From contig CM075652.1 of NCBI GenBank assembly GCA_037953625.1, forward strand, positions 75,607,501-75,671,500: 64,000 nucleotides of DNA, in the 5' to 3' direction. Under the pieces are notes generated by a model, which was not told the origin of the DNA, did no database searches, and was given only the letters and a program-made list of their open reading frames with translations. The first letter of the stretch is position 1; each line of letters begins with the position of its first letter. A program made the position numbers and the translations under genes. The DNA is from Crotalaria pallida (lineage: Eukaryota; Streptophyta; Magnoliopsida; Fabales; Fabaceae). Of this stretch, positions 42,289 to 54,745 are shown piece by piece.

Positions 42289-45200
42289 TTACAAAAATAA
42301 CTCCGGATACTCTTGACGCATCTTCTCCTCTAATTCCCATGTTGCCTCAGACACGTCTGCATTTTCCCATATGACCTTAACCAAAGGTATTTCCTTTCCC
42401 CTGAGCTGCTTAACTTCACGATCTTCTATCTGAACTGGTCTGGTCTCAAAGGTCAGGTTTTCCTTCAGAGTTAGGTCATCAGGTTGGAGTTTTAGAATAA
42501 TTGATGGGTCATGCACGTACTTCTTTAATTGCGAAACGTGAAAGACGTTGTGAAAATTGGATAGAGAGGGTGGTAAAGCTAGTTGATAAGCAACAGGACC
42601 CACTCTCTTAAGAATTTGGTATGGACCTATACACTTAGGCGAAAGCTTTCGGGTTCTCAAAGCTCTACTGATTCCTTTCATCGGAACTACCCGAAGGAAC
42701 ACATGATCGCCCTCTGAAAACTCTAATGGTTTTCTCCTCTTATCCGCATAACTCTTCTGTCGACTCTGAGCCGCTTTCATCTTTGCATGAACCATTCTGA
42801 TCGTCTCGGATGTCTGCTGTACTATTTCCGGTCCAACCACTAAGTTCTCCCCCACTTGGAACCAACATAGCGGGGTTTGACATTTCCTTCCATACAACAC
42901 CTCGAACGGTGCCATTCCAATGCTCGCATGATAGCTGTTGTTGTATGTGAATTCTGCAAGGGGTAACACTTGATCCCAACTTCCTTGTTCTTCAAGTGCA
43001 CAAGCCCTCAACACATCTTCCAAAGACTGAATCGTTCTCTCCGTCTGACCATCAGTCTGTGGATGATACGCAGAGCTCAATTTCAATCTTGTTCCCATTG
43101 CCTCATGCAAACTTTTCCAGAACTGCTACAAAAATCTGGAATCTTGGTCCGACACAATACTTGAAGGCACTCCGTGAAGACGAACTACCTCCTTGATATA
43201 GATCTGGGTAAGCTTGTTCAAAGGGTAGCGCATATTTATCGGAATAAAATGCGCCGACTTAGTTAACCTATCCACGATTACCCAGATGGCATCATGATTT
43301 GCTGCTGTCCTTGGCAAACCAGACACAAAATCCATTGAGATGCTATCCCACTTCCACTGGGGATTCCTCAAAGGTTGCAACTGTCCTCCTGGTTTCTGAT
43401 GTTCTACTTTAGCTTTTTGGCAAATCAAGCATGCCGCCACATAATCTGCAACATCCTTTTTCAATCCTGACCACCAAAACATCTTCTTCAAATCCTGATA
43501 CATTTTGGTCGATCCAGGATGCATACTCATCCGACTCTTATGAGCTTCGTCAAGAATCAGTCTTCTAACTTCCTGATCTCTTGGTATACAGATCCTTGTC
43601 CTGAAACGAAGGATTCCATCTGTTCCAATCTTGAAATCAGGTTCCTTTCCTTCTGAACTTAGTCTCATCTTTTCCATTAATTCTTCGTCTGTTCGTTGCA
43701 ACTCCCGAATTCTTTCCAAAAACTCATTTGTGATCTGCAACATCCCCAACTTGATACTTGATGGCTCCACTTGTGTCAACAAGCTCAAGTCTCTGAATTC
43801 CTCAATCAAAGCTGCTTCCTTAACCATCATTGCACTTATGTGGATTGCTTTCCGACTCAAAGCATCTGCAACAACATTCGCTTTACCCGGATGATAGTGG
43901 AGTTTAAAGTCATAATCCTTCAAAAACTCCATCCATCTTCTTTGCCTCATGTTCAACTCTTTCTGGTCGAACAAATATTTCAAACTCTTATGGTCACTAA
44001 ATACTCGGAATGTAGTGCCATAGAGATGATGTCTCCATATTTTTAAGGCAAACACGATCGTAGCCAATTCTAAATCGTGTGTCGGGTAATTTACCTCATG
44101 ATTCTTCAATTGTCGCGATGCATAAGCCACTACCCTTCCTTCTTGCATCAATACACAACCCAATCCTTGCTTAGATGCATCACAGTATACTTCGAAACTC
44201 TTGTGAGGATCAGGTAAGATTAACACAGGAGACGATGTTAACCTTTCCTTCAACTCACGGAAACTAACTTCACACCAATCGTCCCACACGAACGGTTGAT
44301 CTTTCCGAGTCAACTTGGTCAAAGGCAATGCAATCTTGGAAAATCCTTCTATGAACCGACGATAGTATCCAGCTAACCCCAAGAAACTTCTCACCTCGGT
44401 CACAGTCTTAGGCTGTTCCCAGCTTAACACTGAACTTACTTTTGCTGGATCCACCGCAATTCCTTCTTTAGAGATTACATGCCCCAAAAACTTCACTTCG
44501 TTCAACCAAAACTCACATTTCGTAAGTTTGGCATATAATTGCTTCTCCTTCAGGACTTTCAACACAATCCTGAGATGCTCTTCATGCTCTTCCGGACTTT
44601 TAGAATAGACCAGAATATCGTCAATAAACACCACCACAAATAAATCCAAATATGGTCTAAAGATCTGGTTCATATAATCCATGAAAATAGCAGGTGCATT
44701 AGTCAATCCGAACGACATCACCACATACTCATAATGACCGTATCGAGATCGAAATGCATTCTTAGGTACATCCTCCTCCTTTATCCTGATCTGATGATAG
44801 CCCGATCTCAGATCAATCTTGGAAAATACTGCAGCTCCCCTAACTTGGTCCATAAGGTCATCAATCCTTGGCAAAGGATACTTATTCTTAATAATGACCT
44901 TATTCAACTGCCTGTAATCCACACAAATTCTCATACTCTCATCTTTCTTCTTTACAAACAGTAATGGAGCTCCCCAAGGCGAAACGCTTGGCCTGATCAT
45001 CTGTTTCTGCAGCAATTCTTCTATCTGCTTCTTCATTTCTGCCATTTCTGGTGGTGCCATCCTATAAGGAGCAATAGAGATGGGACCCGCTCCAGGGACT
45101 AAATCAATCCCAAACTCTATTTCTCGCTTCAGAGGTAATCCGGGTATCTCTTCAGGAAATACTTCCGGAAATTCCCTCACCACCGGAATCTCCTCTATCG

Positions 45201-45549
45201 ACATCGACTCTTCTTCCCCAGAAGCCGAGAATAAACACATATAATCTTCCGGTTCAAGGGTCCTATATTGAATTGTCTTTTCCTCACAATTGATGATCAC
45301 TTGGTTCTTCATCAACCAATCCATACCCAAGATCACATCCAATTGTAACTTAGGGAGACAAACCAAATCTACCTTAGAAAGACGACCCAAAATTTCTACA
45401 TTACACCCTAAACAGACTTTAGCGGTGAAAATCGGTATTCCCGTAGGGGTATCTATACTAAGATAACAAGGTGAATCAGAAACAACAAGATTCAACCTAT
45501 TTACACATTCAGGAGAAACAAAAGAATGTGTAGCTCCAGAATCAAACAT
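42289..45549 (-). pseudogene. pol: Tekay-like chromovirus Pol (PR-RT-RH-INT-chromodomain), broken by a nonsense codon
   Basis: In order on the minus strand: protease MFDSGATHSF (D-S-G); RT with RICVDYRQLNK and catalytic VVVFIDDILVYS; RNase H from FEVYCDASKQGLGCVLMQ; the integrase zinc region (H...H, then CLICQKAK); the first two acidic residues of the DDE core (MDFVSGLP, VSDQDSRF); the third in YHPQTDGQTER; and a C-terminal chromodomain-like end (VKVIWENADVSEATWELEE). A TAG at 43126-43128 interrupts integrase in frame. A TAA at 45562 separates it from gag. The chromodomain and domain order place it in the chromoviruses, most like Tekay/Del. The integrase cannot be made whole without readthrough. 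Confidence 0.93.
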
Positions 45550-45561
45550 GATTTTGCAAGG

Positions 45562-46624
45562 TTAGTTATTAAGCAGGAAGGTACCTTGCACGAGATTTGG
45601 GGTTTGGGTTGCTTCCTTCCCACTTAGGGCAAACACTCTTCCTTGCACCACAGGCTTGCCAGCAGATCCCTTTGCCTCACCCTTTGCGAATTCTTTGCAC
45701 TCACGAGTAAAGTGACCTTGCTTGCCACACTTGAAACATCCTTCTGTGGACCAGCAAAACTGACCATGATGATAACGCCTACACTTCTCGCAATATGGAG
45801 CATTATCACGAGACCTGTTCTTGTTATCCATCACCGCCTTGCCCTTACCCTTGTTCTTAGAATATGGTCCATTACTCCGATGATCAAACTTCTTCTTCCT
45901 TTGTGTCCATAACTCTGTCCAACCCCTTTCACTTGACTTCCAATCAACTCAGCTTTCTTGTCATCCTCATACATTCTGCACATATCCACCAATGCAGGGA
46001 AACTCTGAATCCTTTGATAACTGAAGATAGACTTCAGCTCCGGTCTCAATCCACCTTCAAACTTAACACACTTACTCCTCTCATCAGGGTTATTCAAGTA
46101 GTAGGGAGAGTATTTCATCAGCTCCTCGAATCTGGCAGCATACTCTCCTACACTCATATCCCCCTGCTTCAATTGCATGAATTCCACTTCCTTCTTCCTC
46201 CTTAAATCTTCTGGAAAGTACTTATTAAGGAATTTCTCCATAAATACTCCCCAGTTGATTACTCTTTTTCAAAATTCAGCAATTGGACAGTGTGATCCCA
46301 CCAGTTTTCAGCTTCTCCGTGAAGCATGTAAACTGCATAGGTCACCTTCTGTTCATTAGAACACTCCAGAGTTCGGAAAATCTTGTTAATCTCATACAAC
46401 CACTTATTCGCCTCATCAGGTTTATATCCTCCCTCAAACCTTGGTGGGTTGCATTTTCTGAACTCCGACAGAGTCTTAGCATCATGATTCGCCATGTTGC
46501 CAGCAGATGGGTTACCAGCTCGCCCTTGAGATGGTTGTTGTCTCTGCTGCTGCTGCATGCCTTCCAGCACAGTCGTGATTCGTTCTAACATTTCGTTAGT
46601 AATATTTCTATTTCTGGTTGCCAT
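45562..46624 (-). pseudogene. gag: Tekay-like Gag, frameshifted twice
   Basis: The ATG at 46624 opens MATRNRNITNEMLERIT, with the capsid region RKCNPPRFEGGYKPDEANKW. A frameshift near 46255 and another near 45850 divide it into three frames. The last holds two zinc-finger-like parts, CEKCRRYHHGQFC and CFKCGKQGHFTREC (CCHC), and ends at a TAA at 45562, in frame with protease. One CAA to TAA change would explain that stop. The element cannot make a full Gag and would depend on other copies. Confidence 0.9.
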
Positions 46625-46763
46625 AGAAAGACCTGCACTATGGGCTTTGGGTCACTAAAAGGTCTTTGAAACATAAATGATACTAACTTACTCAAAACAT
46701 ATTCAATCAACATTGAATACCATACTTAGCTGCATCATCGGGGCCATGAGGAACAGGACCAAT

Positions 46764-46775
46764 GCTCTGATACCA
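46764..46775 (-). promoter_or_regulatory. Primer binding site of the gypsy element
   Basis: The minus strand reads TGGTATCAGAGC, eight bases from the LTR end. The iMet-type site matches the other gypsy-like element. Confidence 0.88.
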
Positions 46776-46783
46776 CCAAAGGG

Positions 46784-47153
46784 TGTGACGCTCTCTTTTC
46801 TATCTTGAAAATAAGTAATATTTCCAAATAGTTGAATACTTGCTATCAAAATTAGGACTAGAAAATTTTTCCTTTTTAAATTAGTACTTGCTCAATCATA
46901 AACCTTCTTTAACATGAACCATTATTTGAATTCGGCTTAGGAATATCTTACTTTCAAAAAGGCTCTCGAGAGAATATTTCCTTAATCCTAGAAAACGTTA
47001 CTTGTGATTATTATTTAAACACATCATTTGTCTCTCGAGTTGGATTTGAGTATATAAAACATAAACTTATTGTCGAATCCTTTTGAAATGGAAATCAGAG
47101 TCCGCAGAAGTAAAATAGTACTTATGGGGCACTGCTGAGATAAAGAACACATC

Positions 47154-47199
<46 letters not shown>

Positions 47200-50100
47200 A
47201 TAACATAAAACCCCATCAGTACAGTCAGTAGCAAGTGGTAAAAAGTCGAGATAGCAAGTTTGGTGAAACATATACAGACCAGCTGCATAAAATAAAACCT
47301 CACTCTAAGACCTCTCAAATATATACAATATATAACAAAATCCAAAAGTAGAAGTCCCAGAGCAGGTCATTCGTATCCTCAGCAGCTCCTCAGATCCTCC
47401 ACAGCTCTATCCCTAGGATCCAGGATCCAAAACATCTACGCTATGCAGGCTCCTATGAACCAGCGGGTCCCCCTCTAGCTGAAACAGTCGGCTCAACATG
47501 CACCTCCTCCTCACTCTCATCCTCCACAGGGTCCTCCTCGACCTCGCCCGACTATGTAGAGACCCCACCACTGGGTCTAGGATCTGCAGAAGCAGTCCTA
47601 TCATAGTCAGTCGGACCAGGAGAAGGAGTCTCCTCAGTGACAACTCTATGGGAGGAAGGATGGGAACGAGTGGCAGCTCTGAAACGAAAACTATGAAAAC
47701 GACGCATAGGTTGAGCCGGGGGTGGTCCTCTATATGTATAAAAGGGTGGAACATGCATAGTATAGACTAATGGGATCCTAAATCGACGAGGTCGCACTCG
47801 TACCAGAGGGTTAGGGTGGTAGAGAGTGATCTCAACCTCCCCCTCAAAAGTGGCACGGTGCTCCTCATACGTCCACATGCCACTAGGGATAGGGCGTATC
47901 TCGATGCAAGCTAGGTATCTGGCCATCACCTAAACAGGGCACAGGGAGTAAGTATACACATATACAAATTGATAAAGACTAAATTACAAACACAAGTATA
48001 TCATGGACAGATAATGATGCAAATACATATGAGCACACCAATTTTTCAACATTATATCTCTTATAATGCAAGTGGCATGATGTATGATTTTCTATCCACA
48101 ACTGAGGCCTCTAAAGTCCATCTTGGACGTCCATCCAATACACCCTTGTGTTCCCGGAACACCGACATTTGTTCCCAGAACATAATGCCGAACCATACTT
48201 GTATAATAAGCATCACTCCCGGAGTGTGCACCACGTTCCCAGAACGCATACGTTCCCAGAACGCATAAAAAAAACCAGGTCCCGGACACTGGCCACATAT
48301 CTATAATGTGTCATCAAGTAGGTTATAATTTGGTACTCCCGGAGTACCCTCCTCATATTCCCAGAATATGATAAACGTTCCTACCAACCAAACTTCCAGT
48401 CTATATGGATGCACAAATATCAGGGTTGGTTTTATCTTTGCATTAATTAATATGATTTGGAAATATTCCAATTTCTCCTCTTGAATGATTTATTTGAGGC
48501 ATAATTTTTGGCATAAAATTCTCCTTTGAACTTTCTCAAAAACATGCCCTTAATGTTTAGATTGGGATAATATAACCAATGGTATTCAAAAACTTAACTT
48601 TTTATTTTTCAGATTCAGGTACTAACCGGTTACGGTTTCAGGCTAACCGGTTAGAATTACAGACCTGAACTGTTTACCATTGTAATTCAGAAAACCCTTT
48701 TTCTTGAATTCTCTACCCAATCCATAAACAGGTTTAACATTGTTTTATACCTCAAAAACCACTGTTCTCATCATTCAAAAGTCCAAATCACATTTTGTTT
48801 CCAAAAGAGCATAATTTTCTCTTGAAATTATCTCTTTAAATTAAGGTAATAACCCTCACCCTTAAATTTGAACCAAGCCAGTGTTATCAACTCCTTTTCA
48901 GATTATTTCCAATGAAATTAAAGTATAGATTTGAGTAAAACTAGTGAAACTTCAGGACTGTTTTATAAACTGATTTTCTTTTGAAATTTTGCAGTGTCTA
49001 ACCGGTTACAAATATCGAGTAACCGGTTAGATTATGCAGTCAGTCCATTAAAACAAGAGTTTTGACATATCATTCTTTCCATTTCTCAAATCTAACCAAA
49101 TTTCATCATTTACCAGGGTTCATATACCTTAAACAAATATATTTCATCACAGAAACAGATTCAATGTGCATGCCTTAAGCTTCTTGCATCAAATTGCATA
49201 AAAATCAATATAACCACAATTCAACACAAAAAAACTTAAAATAAGCATTCAAATGCAAATTCCAGTATCATTATCCATTGCATGCATCAACACAAAGTTG
49301 CTCAAAGCAACATTGAACTAAAATTTGGCCTTCAAGCCTTTGTGCTTTTTCACACATAATGCCCTTTTTGAGTTTTGTTAACTCAAATCCTAAATATTTG
49401 ATTTTTAGTCTAAATCTAGTATAAGGTAGACTTCTCCCATACCTTAAGACAGAGTTTGATGAAGATTGACACTGAAATTGAAGCAAAATCCACAGATTCC
49501 CTACCAAACTTAGGTTCTGCCCTTCACACACGATTTCAGCAACAGGGTCCAAAAACCACCACATATGACATAGGAATTGGTCAAAGAAATTGGGGAAAGT
49601 AGTTAGAAGTTGCTCTAGGTAACATGCACTAGGAATAGGAACAGATTTGGAACCAAAAGGGTCTATGTTCTTACCTAAATTGAACTCCAAAGCAAGCTCC
49701 AGAACTCAGTCTCCCAGGTTTTGCAGAATTTGGAGCTGAACTTAATAAGCTTCGTTCTCCTTCCACACTCAACCTCAACTCTCAAATTTGGTGTCTTTAC
49801 AAAGCTCAAGATGTAAGCTTTGCAATGGTGTATGGCTCTCAGTCTCACTCTCAAAGACAAGGAAGAATTCCTCTGGACGAAATAGAAACCCTAATTCAAT
49901 CTTTCAGCATAAAACCAGTTGAATCAACCCCTCAATCCTCATAAATTCGGCTATTTATAGGCCAACAAGGGTTACATGCACGTTGACGCGTGTGTTTCCA
50001 CTAATCTCAGGCTGTAATCGTGGCGAGTTCGTGGTTAATCAAGAGATTACTCATCAAAATCCACTAACCCAGTTTCTGGGTTCATCGTCTAACCGGTTAC

Positions 50101-50386
50101 AGGGCATTACTAACCGGTTAGATTAGTTCAAAATTTAAAAATTAATATTTTTAAATCTTTCCCTCCAAGAACCTTTTCAATATTACCTTTAAGTCCTCAT
50201 TCAGGGACCAAAATGTAATATTCTTATATTTTGCATTTATTTGCCATATAAAAATATTTCAACTTATTTTTATATTTTAGGCTAATTAAATACAAAACAT
50301 AAACTTGGAAAATTTCTATAAATTAATAATAAAACTTTTATTATTAATTTCCTATTATTCGGGAGACGAAAATTAGGGGTGTTACA
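46784..50386 (-). mobile_element. 5' LTR of the Tekay-like gypsy element
   Basis: This 3603-bp copy of 38635-42245 carries the same (AT)n tract (47156-47196), the ORF relic (47929-47413, with an internal TAG), the hairpin array (48148-48370, two instead of three CGTTC/GAACG units) and palindrome pairs at 48623/48644, 48999/49020 and 50090/50111, all 21 bp apart. On the right it abuts an L1 fragment. Confidence 0.93.
48148..48370. repeat. Hairpin array with core TCCCRGA, second LTR copy
   Basis: Same order and arms as 39991-40229, with one fewer 17-bp CGTTCCCAGAACG unit. Confidence 0.88.
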
Positions 50387-50517
50387 CAACGACTCCAATT
50401 GCATTCAAAAAATAAGTGATTCCTAGACTCAGCAGAAGATAGACAAAGGCAATAATGATTAGAAATAAACATGAAACGTAATCTATCCAGAGTCTGTAAC
50501 TTGCCAAGGGTAGAAAG
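50387..50517 (-). pseudogene. L1 LINE fragment (C-terminal zinc-finger region)
   Basis: One minus-strand frame reads RNHLFFECNWSR, matching HHLLFECDWSR in the plus-strand L1 near 27735. It is the 3'-ward continuation of the LINE at 56124 onward. Joined across the inserted element, with one copy of the duplicated GAAAG removed, the frame stays open. Confidence 0.85.
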
Positions 50518-51896
50518 TGTTGATGTGCCAGCAAGTGGACTGAGTCAACGAGTAATATAGTCTGGAAGACCGAATATCGTCCCACAGGGATTGCAAATTG
50601 TTTCTAATAACTTTTCACCAATTCGTAATTATTAGTGCAACTTGTTATTGAAATTTAGAAGGAGAAGAAGAATAATAATAAAATAAAATAAGAAGATTGA
50701 GGAGATAAGATGTATAGAAAACAATAGAAAAAGGTTAGGAACTTGGTTTCATTGTATGATTCACTTATTTTAACTATGATTTATATTTTCCTTTAATTAT
50801 CCTTCAATTCATGGACAATTCCTCTCAAATAGCAATAGTTAGACGTCTCTAACATTACCCTTATTTTCTATATATTTAATCCTTGATCCCTCAACAAATT
50901 ACAATATAAGAAAATATCTATTCAGCGCAAGGGAATTAAAAAGCCATATAATCATCCAATTATATCCCTATATTTTGGACTGATTATACCATTAATTGCA
51001 TGGCCTATTCAAAATCCCAACTCCCTTTGCGAATTAAGAAATCCAAAACATAAATTGTGCGGGTTTATGTAATAAAAACTCAATTAATGCATGAATTAAA
51101 AACAGCAAAATACTAAATCATAAATTAAAATAAATTACATCATACAATTTACACCATGTTCCTACAAAGAGGTTTTAGTTACACATATAGAAATAAAGAA
51201 AACAGAAGCAAAGAGAAAACCTCATATCATAGACAATACAGGTTAACTCTCCAAGAGACCTTCAATCCTTGTGCCTTGCCTCCTTGCTCTCAATAGATGT
51301 TACTAACCTCTCTCTCTAATCCTAATTGAATTCTATGATCTTAAAACCTCCTGAAAACTATTTACAAATCCTCTATTTAAAGAGTAAAACAAATCCTAAA
51401 ATAAATCTTAATTAAATCTAATAGATAAGGTCCATGTTTATCTTCTAATCTCTGACCAAATCTAAGATTTGAAACCAAATTAGACTTCTCTTCTTCTATT
51501 TTGTTCAGAATCTGGTCAAATTGGGTCTCCAACATGCACGCGCGCCCCAGGCGCGCAGGTCTAATGACAATTCCTTTTGCACACAGGCGCGCCTCAGGCG
51601 CACCCGTCCCCGCGCCCCAGGCGCGTGGGACCTACTTCGGCTCCGTTTTGCTCCGTTCTTTTTCCATTTGCAAGATCTTTTCGTCCTCTTTTCAGGTCCA
51701 TAAATATTTTATCCATTTAAGCTCCAAAAAGTACCCGAAACACTAACAAACGGATCAAAACGTTCAAAGGACCCTAAACTACTAAAAATAATTAAAATCT
51801 AATAAAAAGTCCTAAATTTGCTAGAGAAACAAGCCAAATACATAGTATAAGGGAGTCAAATCAATGCTCAAATCTATATATATTGGACCCAAATCA
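50518..51896 (-). mobile_element. 3' LTR of the non-autonomous tRNA-Asp element
   Basis: A 1379-bp LTR starts TGTTGATGTGCC and ends GACCCAAATCA on the plus strand. It is by eye about 99% identical to 54746-56123. It has three GC-rich hairpins at 51541-51625. GAAAG before it (50513-50517) equals GAAAG after the other LTR (56124-56128). Confidence 0.95.
51541..51625. repeat. Three GC-rich hairpins in the LTR
   Basis: CGCGCC-CCA-GGCGCG at 51541, GCGCC-TCA-GGCGC at 51589, and CGCGCC-CCA-GGCGCG at 51611. The same set is in the other LTR at about 55768-55852. A related word (GCCTGAGGCGCGCGACC) lies inside the element near 53678. Confidence 0.9.
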
Positions 51897-51910
51897 CTCC
51901 CCCAAACTTA
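51897..51910 (-). promoter_or_regulatory. Polypurine tract next to the 3' LTR
   Basis: The minus strand reads TAAGTTTGGGGGAG and joins the LTR directly. The form is typical of plant gypsy elements of the Tat/Athila type. Confidence 0.9.
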
Positions 51911-53760
51911 GCATTTTGCATGTCCCAGGCAAAAGTAAAATAAAAATTCTAAACAAAAGACAAACTCCCTAAATCAACATGAACACACCTAATCTAAGAC
52001 TACGACTCATCACTTCAACACATATTATCATAAACTATTTACACAATTACATACTAGTTAACATAACAATCCCATTCAGAACTCAGAACTAATGAACACT
52101 CTCAACCTCTCATTGTTTCTCTCAAAAGTGTATAAGGGTCATATTTTCAATTCACTCAAGTTCAAAAATGATAATGTGTTACCATAGGCTTGACCATAGA
52201 CCAACATCTCCACTGAAATTATTGAAAGTATGCACAAATCAAAAGGTCTTAATTTTTTGGTTGTAATGGGGCCATGGCTAAAAGTGTTAGGTGGGATAAA
52301 AGAAAGAAGGGATAAAACAAAGGCTAACTTGCAAAAATATTTACAAAAACAAGTTTCCCTCAAAAACCATGAATGAGCAATGAATACAATAAAGACTCAC
52401 ACTCACATCAGGACATTTTATTCTTCCTTTCTTTTCCAAATTTTTTCTTCTATTCTCTTCCTTTACATTTGTTATTTACTTATTTTTTCTTTTTTATTCT
52501 TTTTTTTTCTTCTTTGGAAGAGAAATAGAACTCATACACTTTTCACCAATTACTTTCACTTTTTCTTTCCATATTCCTCTCAATTGCTCATTCAAAATTT
52601 CCAAGGTACTAACAAAGAATATGCAATCAATACATGGTACCAAAGAAAACTCATATATCATTATAAAGCTCAAAATGGACAACTAAGGGAATATTTTCAA
52701 TGCAAATCATCTGAAGGCCACAAAAACACATCCTAGGTGCCTTAATCATCTTAATGCATGCAATCAATCATCAATTTTGAAATGATCACAAGTCAAGTTC
52801 TAGAAGACAATATCAAAGTGAACACACTCATGAAAAAATAGGGGTCTCAATATCAGAATATTTCAATAAAATTCATACCCCTCAATAGGCTCAAAACCTC
52901 ACATATGGCTAAAGTCAGTTCACTAATCACAAGTTCTGAAAGCCTTTGTCGAAATAACCCAGTCACCATAATCATATACAGTTCAATCAAATAGAGTCGA
53001 ATAGCAATGAGTCTAAGTCCTAAACTAAGTATGTACATGAATCAAAAGAGAAAAAGTCCTAAGGTTAGAAAAATTAATTACTTTTGCTAAGGACACAAAC
53101 CAATACCAATATGGGAGAAAAATTCAGATCTGAAAGATTTTAATTTTTATTTTGTATATACTCCCCCAAACTTAAATGTTGGCTTGTCCTCAAGCAAAGT
53201 AATCTATCCTAAAACTACAAAATAAAAATTAAAAACTACCTAAAAAGCTGGACAATATTTTTGGTGAGGTACAGGGCCTGGGGTGTAATATTGAAAAAAT
53301 TTGGGGCTAATGGGGTCCAAATCCTACAAAAACAAATCTAATCCTAAAATAAATCTATCCCTAAAAAATAGAAAATAAAAAAAACGAAAAATAAATAAAA
53401 AAAATCTATTCTAAAAAAATCCTAAGAAGATAAATCTAATCCTAAAAAGATAAAACAAATTCCTAAAAAGATATAACAAATTCCTAAAAGATATAAAACT
53501 AATCTAATCCTAAAAGATAAGATAAAAAAAATATATCTGTTACTAAAAAAATAAGATAAAAAAAATTAAATCTAATCCTAAGAGATAAAATGGTAGAATC
53601 AGAATTTGAACCCAAAACTGAACTTTTGCACCCCAAGTAGGAGTGAAATTTCCCCAAACAGGGCTTTCACAGCCCGGCAAGCCTGAGGCGCGCGACCGCG
53701 TACGCCTGGGACGCACGAGGTCTATTCCTCTTTTTTTTTATTTTTTATTACAAAAACTAC
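51911..53760. other. Non-coding internal region with a second PPT
   Basis: AT-rich DNA without a supported gene. At 53161-53175 CTCCCCCAAACTTAA repeats the PPT, and the next ~25 bases (GGCTTGTCCTCAAGCAAAGT) also resemble the bases beyond the first PPT (GCATGTCCCAGGCAAAAGT). Around 53330-53590 short CCTAAAA/AGATAAA phrases recur many times. Confidence 0.7.
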
Positions 53761-54657
53761 CTAAGAATTGAAACCTACACTACTGCTTATGTACAAAGAA
53801 AATCCATCAGGATCCCAAATTCTATGGGTCAAATCCCATGTGATGCAACAATAATGTGTTATGCCCACATCCCATGGGGATTCAGCAAAATTTTCTTTTC
53901 TTCCATCATCCATCATGAAGTTGTTAACTCCATTAGTCAAGAAGATTACTTTCTCATGCTTCCTATTGCCTAATAATGATTCAGATTGTTCTAGATATTT
54001 TTCATAAAAGTACTTAGGCTGAATATAATAGAAAAATTTTGAATCACCCAAGTATGAACTAGATTTAATTAAATTCTTTATAGCAACAAATTCCTCATGC
54101 AAGGGTGGTTCAATTTTTTCTACAATTTTTAAACCTTCGATTTTTATTTTTCGATCCTCTTCCTCAAACCTATCATGCACAATTTCTTTTTCAGATTTTT
54201 GCTCCTCTAAAAGGATTTGATCATTGGTCACATCCATCACCACAACTTCCTCCTTTTTTTTAGGAGAGTCAAAAATTGTTGATAATGCTTGTAACTCCTC
54301 AGATAAATGTTTTGGAATTTGCTCAAGTGCTATTTCTATGTTCTCAAAACTTTTTCTGTTTTCTTTTTCTATAAAATTAATTTCTTGAACATTACTACTA
54401 ATTTTTTGAGCTAATTTATCTTGGTTAATTTCCCATGACTCTTTCTCCACAGGGGGAGGAATTGGTTCAACACGAGGTAATCTAAAATTATTTTTGCAAT
54501 CTTTAACAAAATCCTCAGTGGCTTGAGCCAATTTCTCTAGAGCTATTTCCCATTGGGCCTTCCTAGGAGTTATATTTTGTGCAACATAGTATGGAGGATA
54601 AGGATAAGGAATAAATCTATCACAATCTGAATCACTATTACAACTATAATTATACAT
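53761..54657 (-). CDS. Orphan ORF of the tRNA-Asp element
   Basis: A 298-residue frame starts at the ATG at 54657 (MYNYSCNSDSDCDRF), about 65 bases inside the PBS, where gag would begin. It opens with a Tyr/Pro-rich stretch (PYPYPPYY). It then has two similar phrases (QWEIALEKLAQATEDF, SWEINQDKLAQKI), an acidic lysine-rich middle likely to be coiled-coil, and a C-terminus with CCITWDLTHRIWDPDGF. I see no zinc knuckle, protease or RT. It may be a diverged Gag N-terminus or a specific protein of this non-autonomous family. The frame is intact in an element with nearly identical LTRs. Confidence 0.65.
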   Translation of the reverse strand: MYNYSCNSDSDCDRFIPYPYPPYYVAQNITPRKAQWEIALEKLAQATEDFVKDCKNNFRLPRVEPIPPPVEKESWEINQDKLAQKISSNVQEINFIEKENRKSFENIEIALEQIPKHLSEELQALSTIFDSPKKKEEVVVMDVTNDQILLEEQKSEKEIVHDRFEEEDRKIKIEGLKIVEKIEPPLHEEFVAIKNLIKSSSYLGDSKFFYYIQPKYFYEKYLEQSESLLGNRKHEKVIFLTNGVNNFMMDDGRKENFAESPWDVGITHYCCITWDLTHRIWDPDGFSLYISSSVGFNS

Positions 54658-54721
54658 GAGAAAGTACAAATTACACAAATAATTACAAAAGTACCGAAAA
54701 GAAATTAGAATCGAATTTCAA

Positions 54722-54739
54722 TCCCCGGCAACGGCGCCA
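54722..54739 (-). promoter_or_regulatory. Primer binding site, tRNA-Asp type
   Basis: The minus strand reads TGGCGCCGTTGCCGGGGA, six bases from the LTR. From memory this is the 18-base complement of the plant tRNA-Asp 3' end and is typical of Athila/Tat-lineage elements. Confidence 0.85.
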
Positions 54740-54745
54740 AAAACT

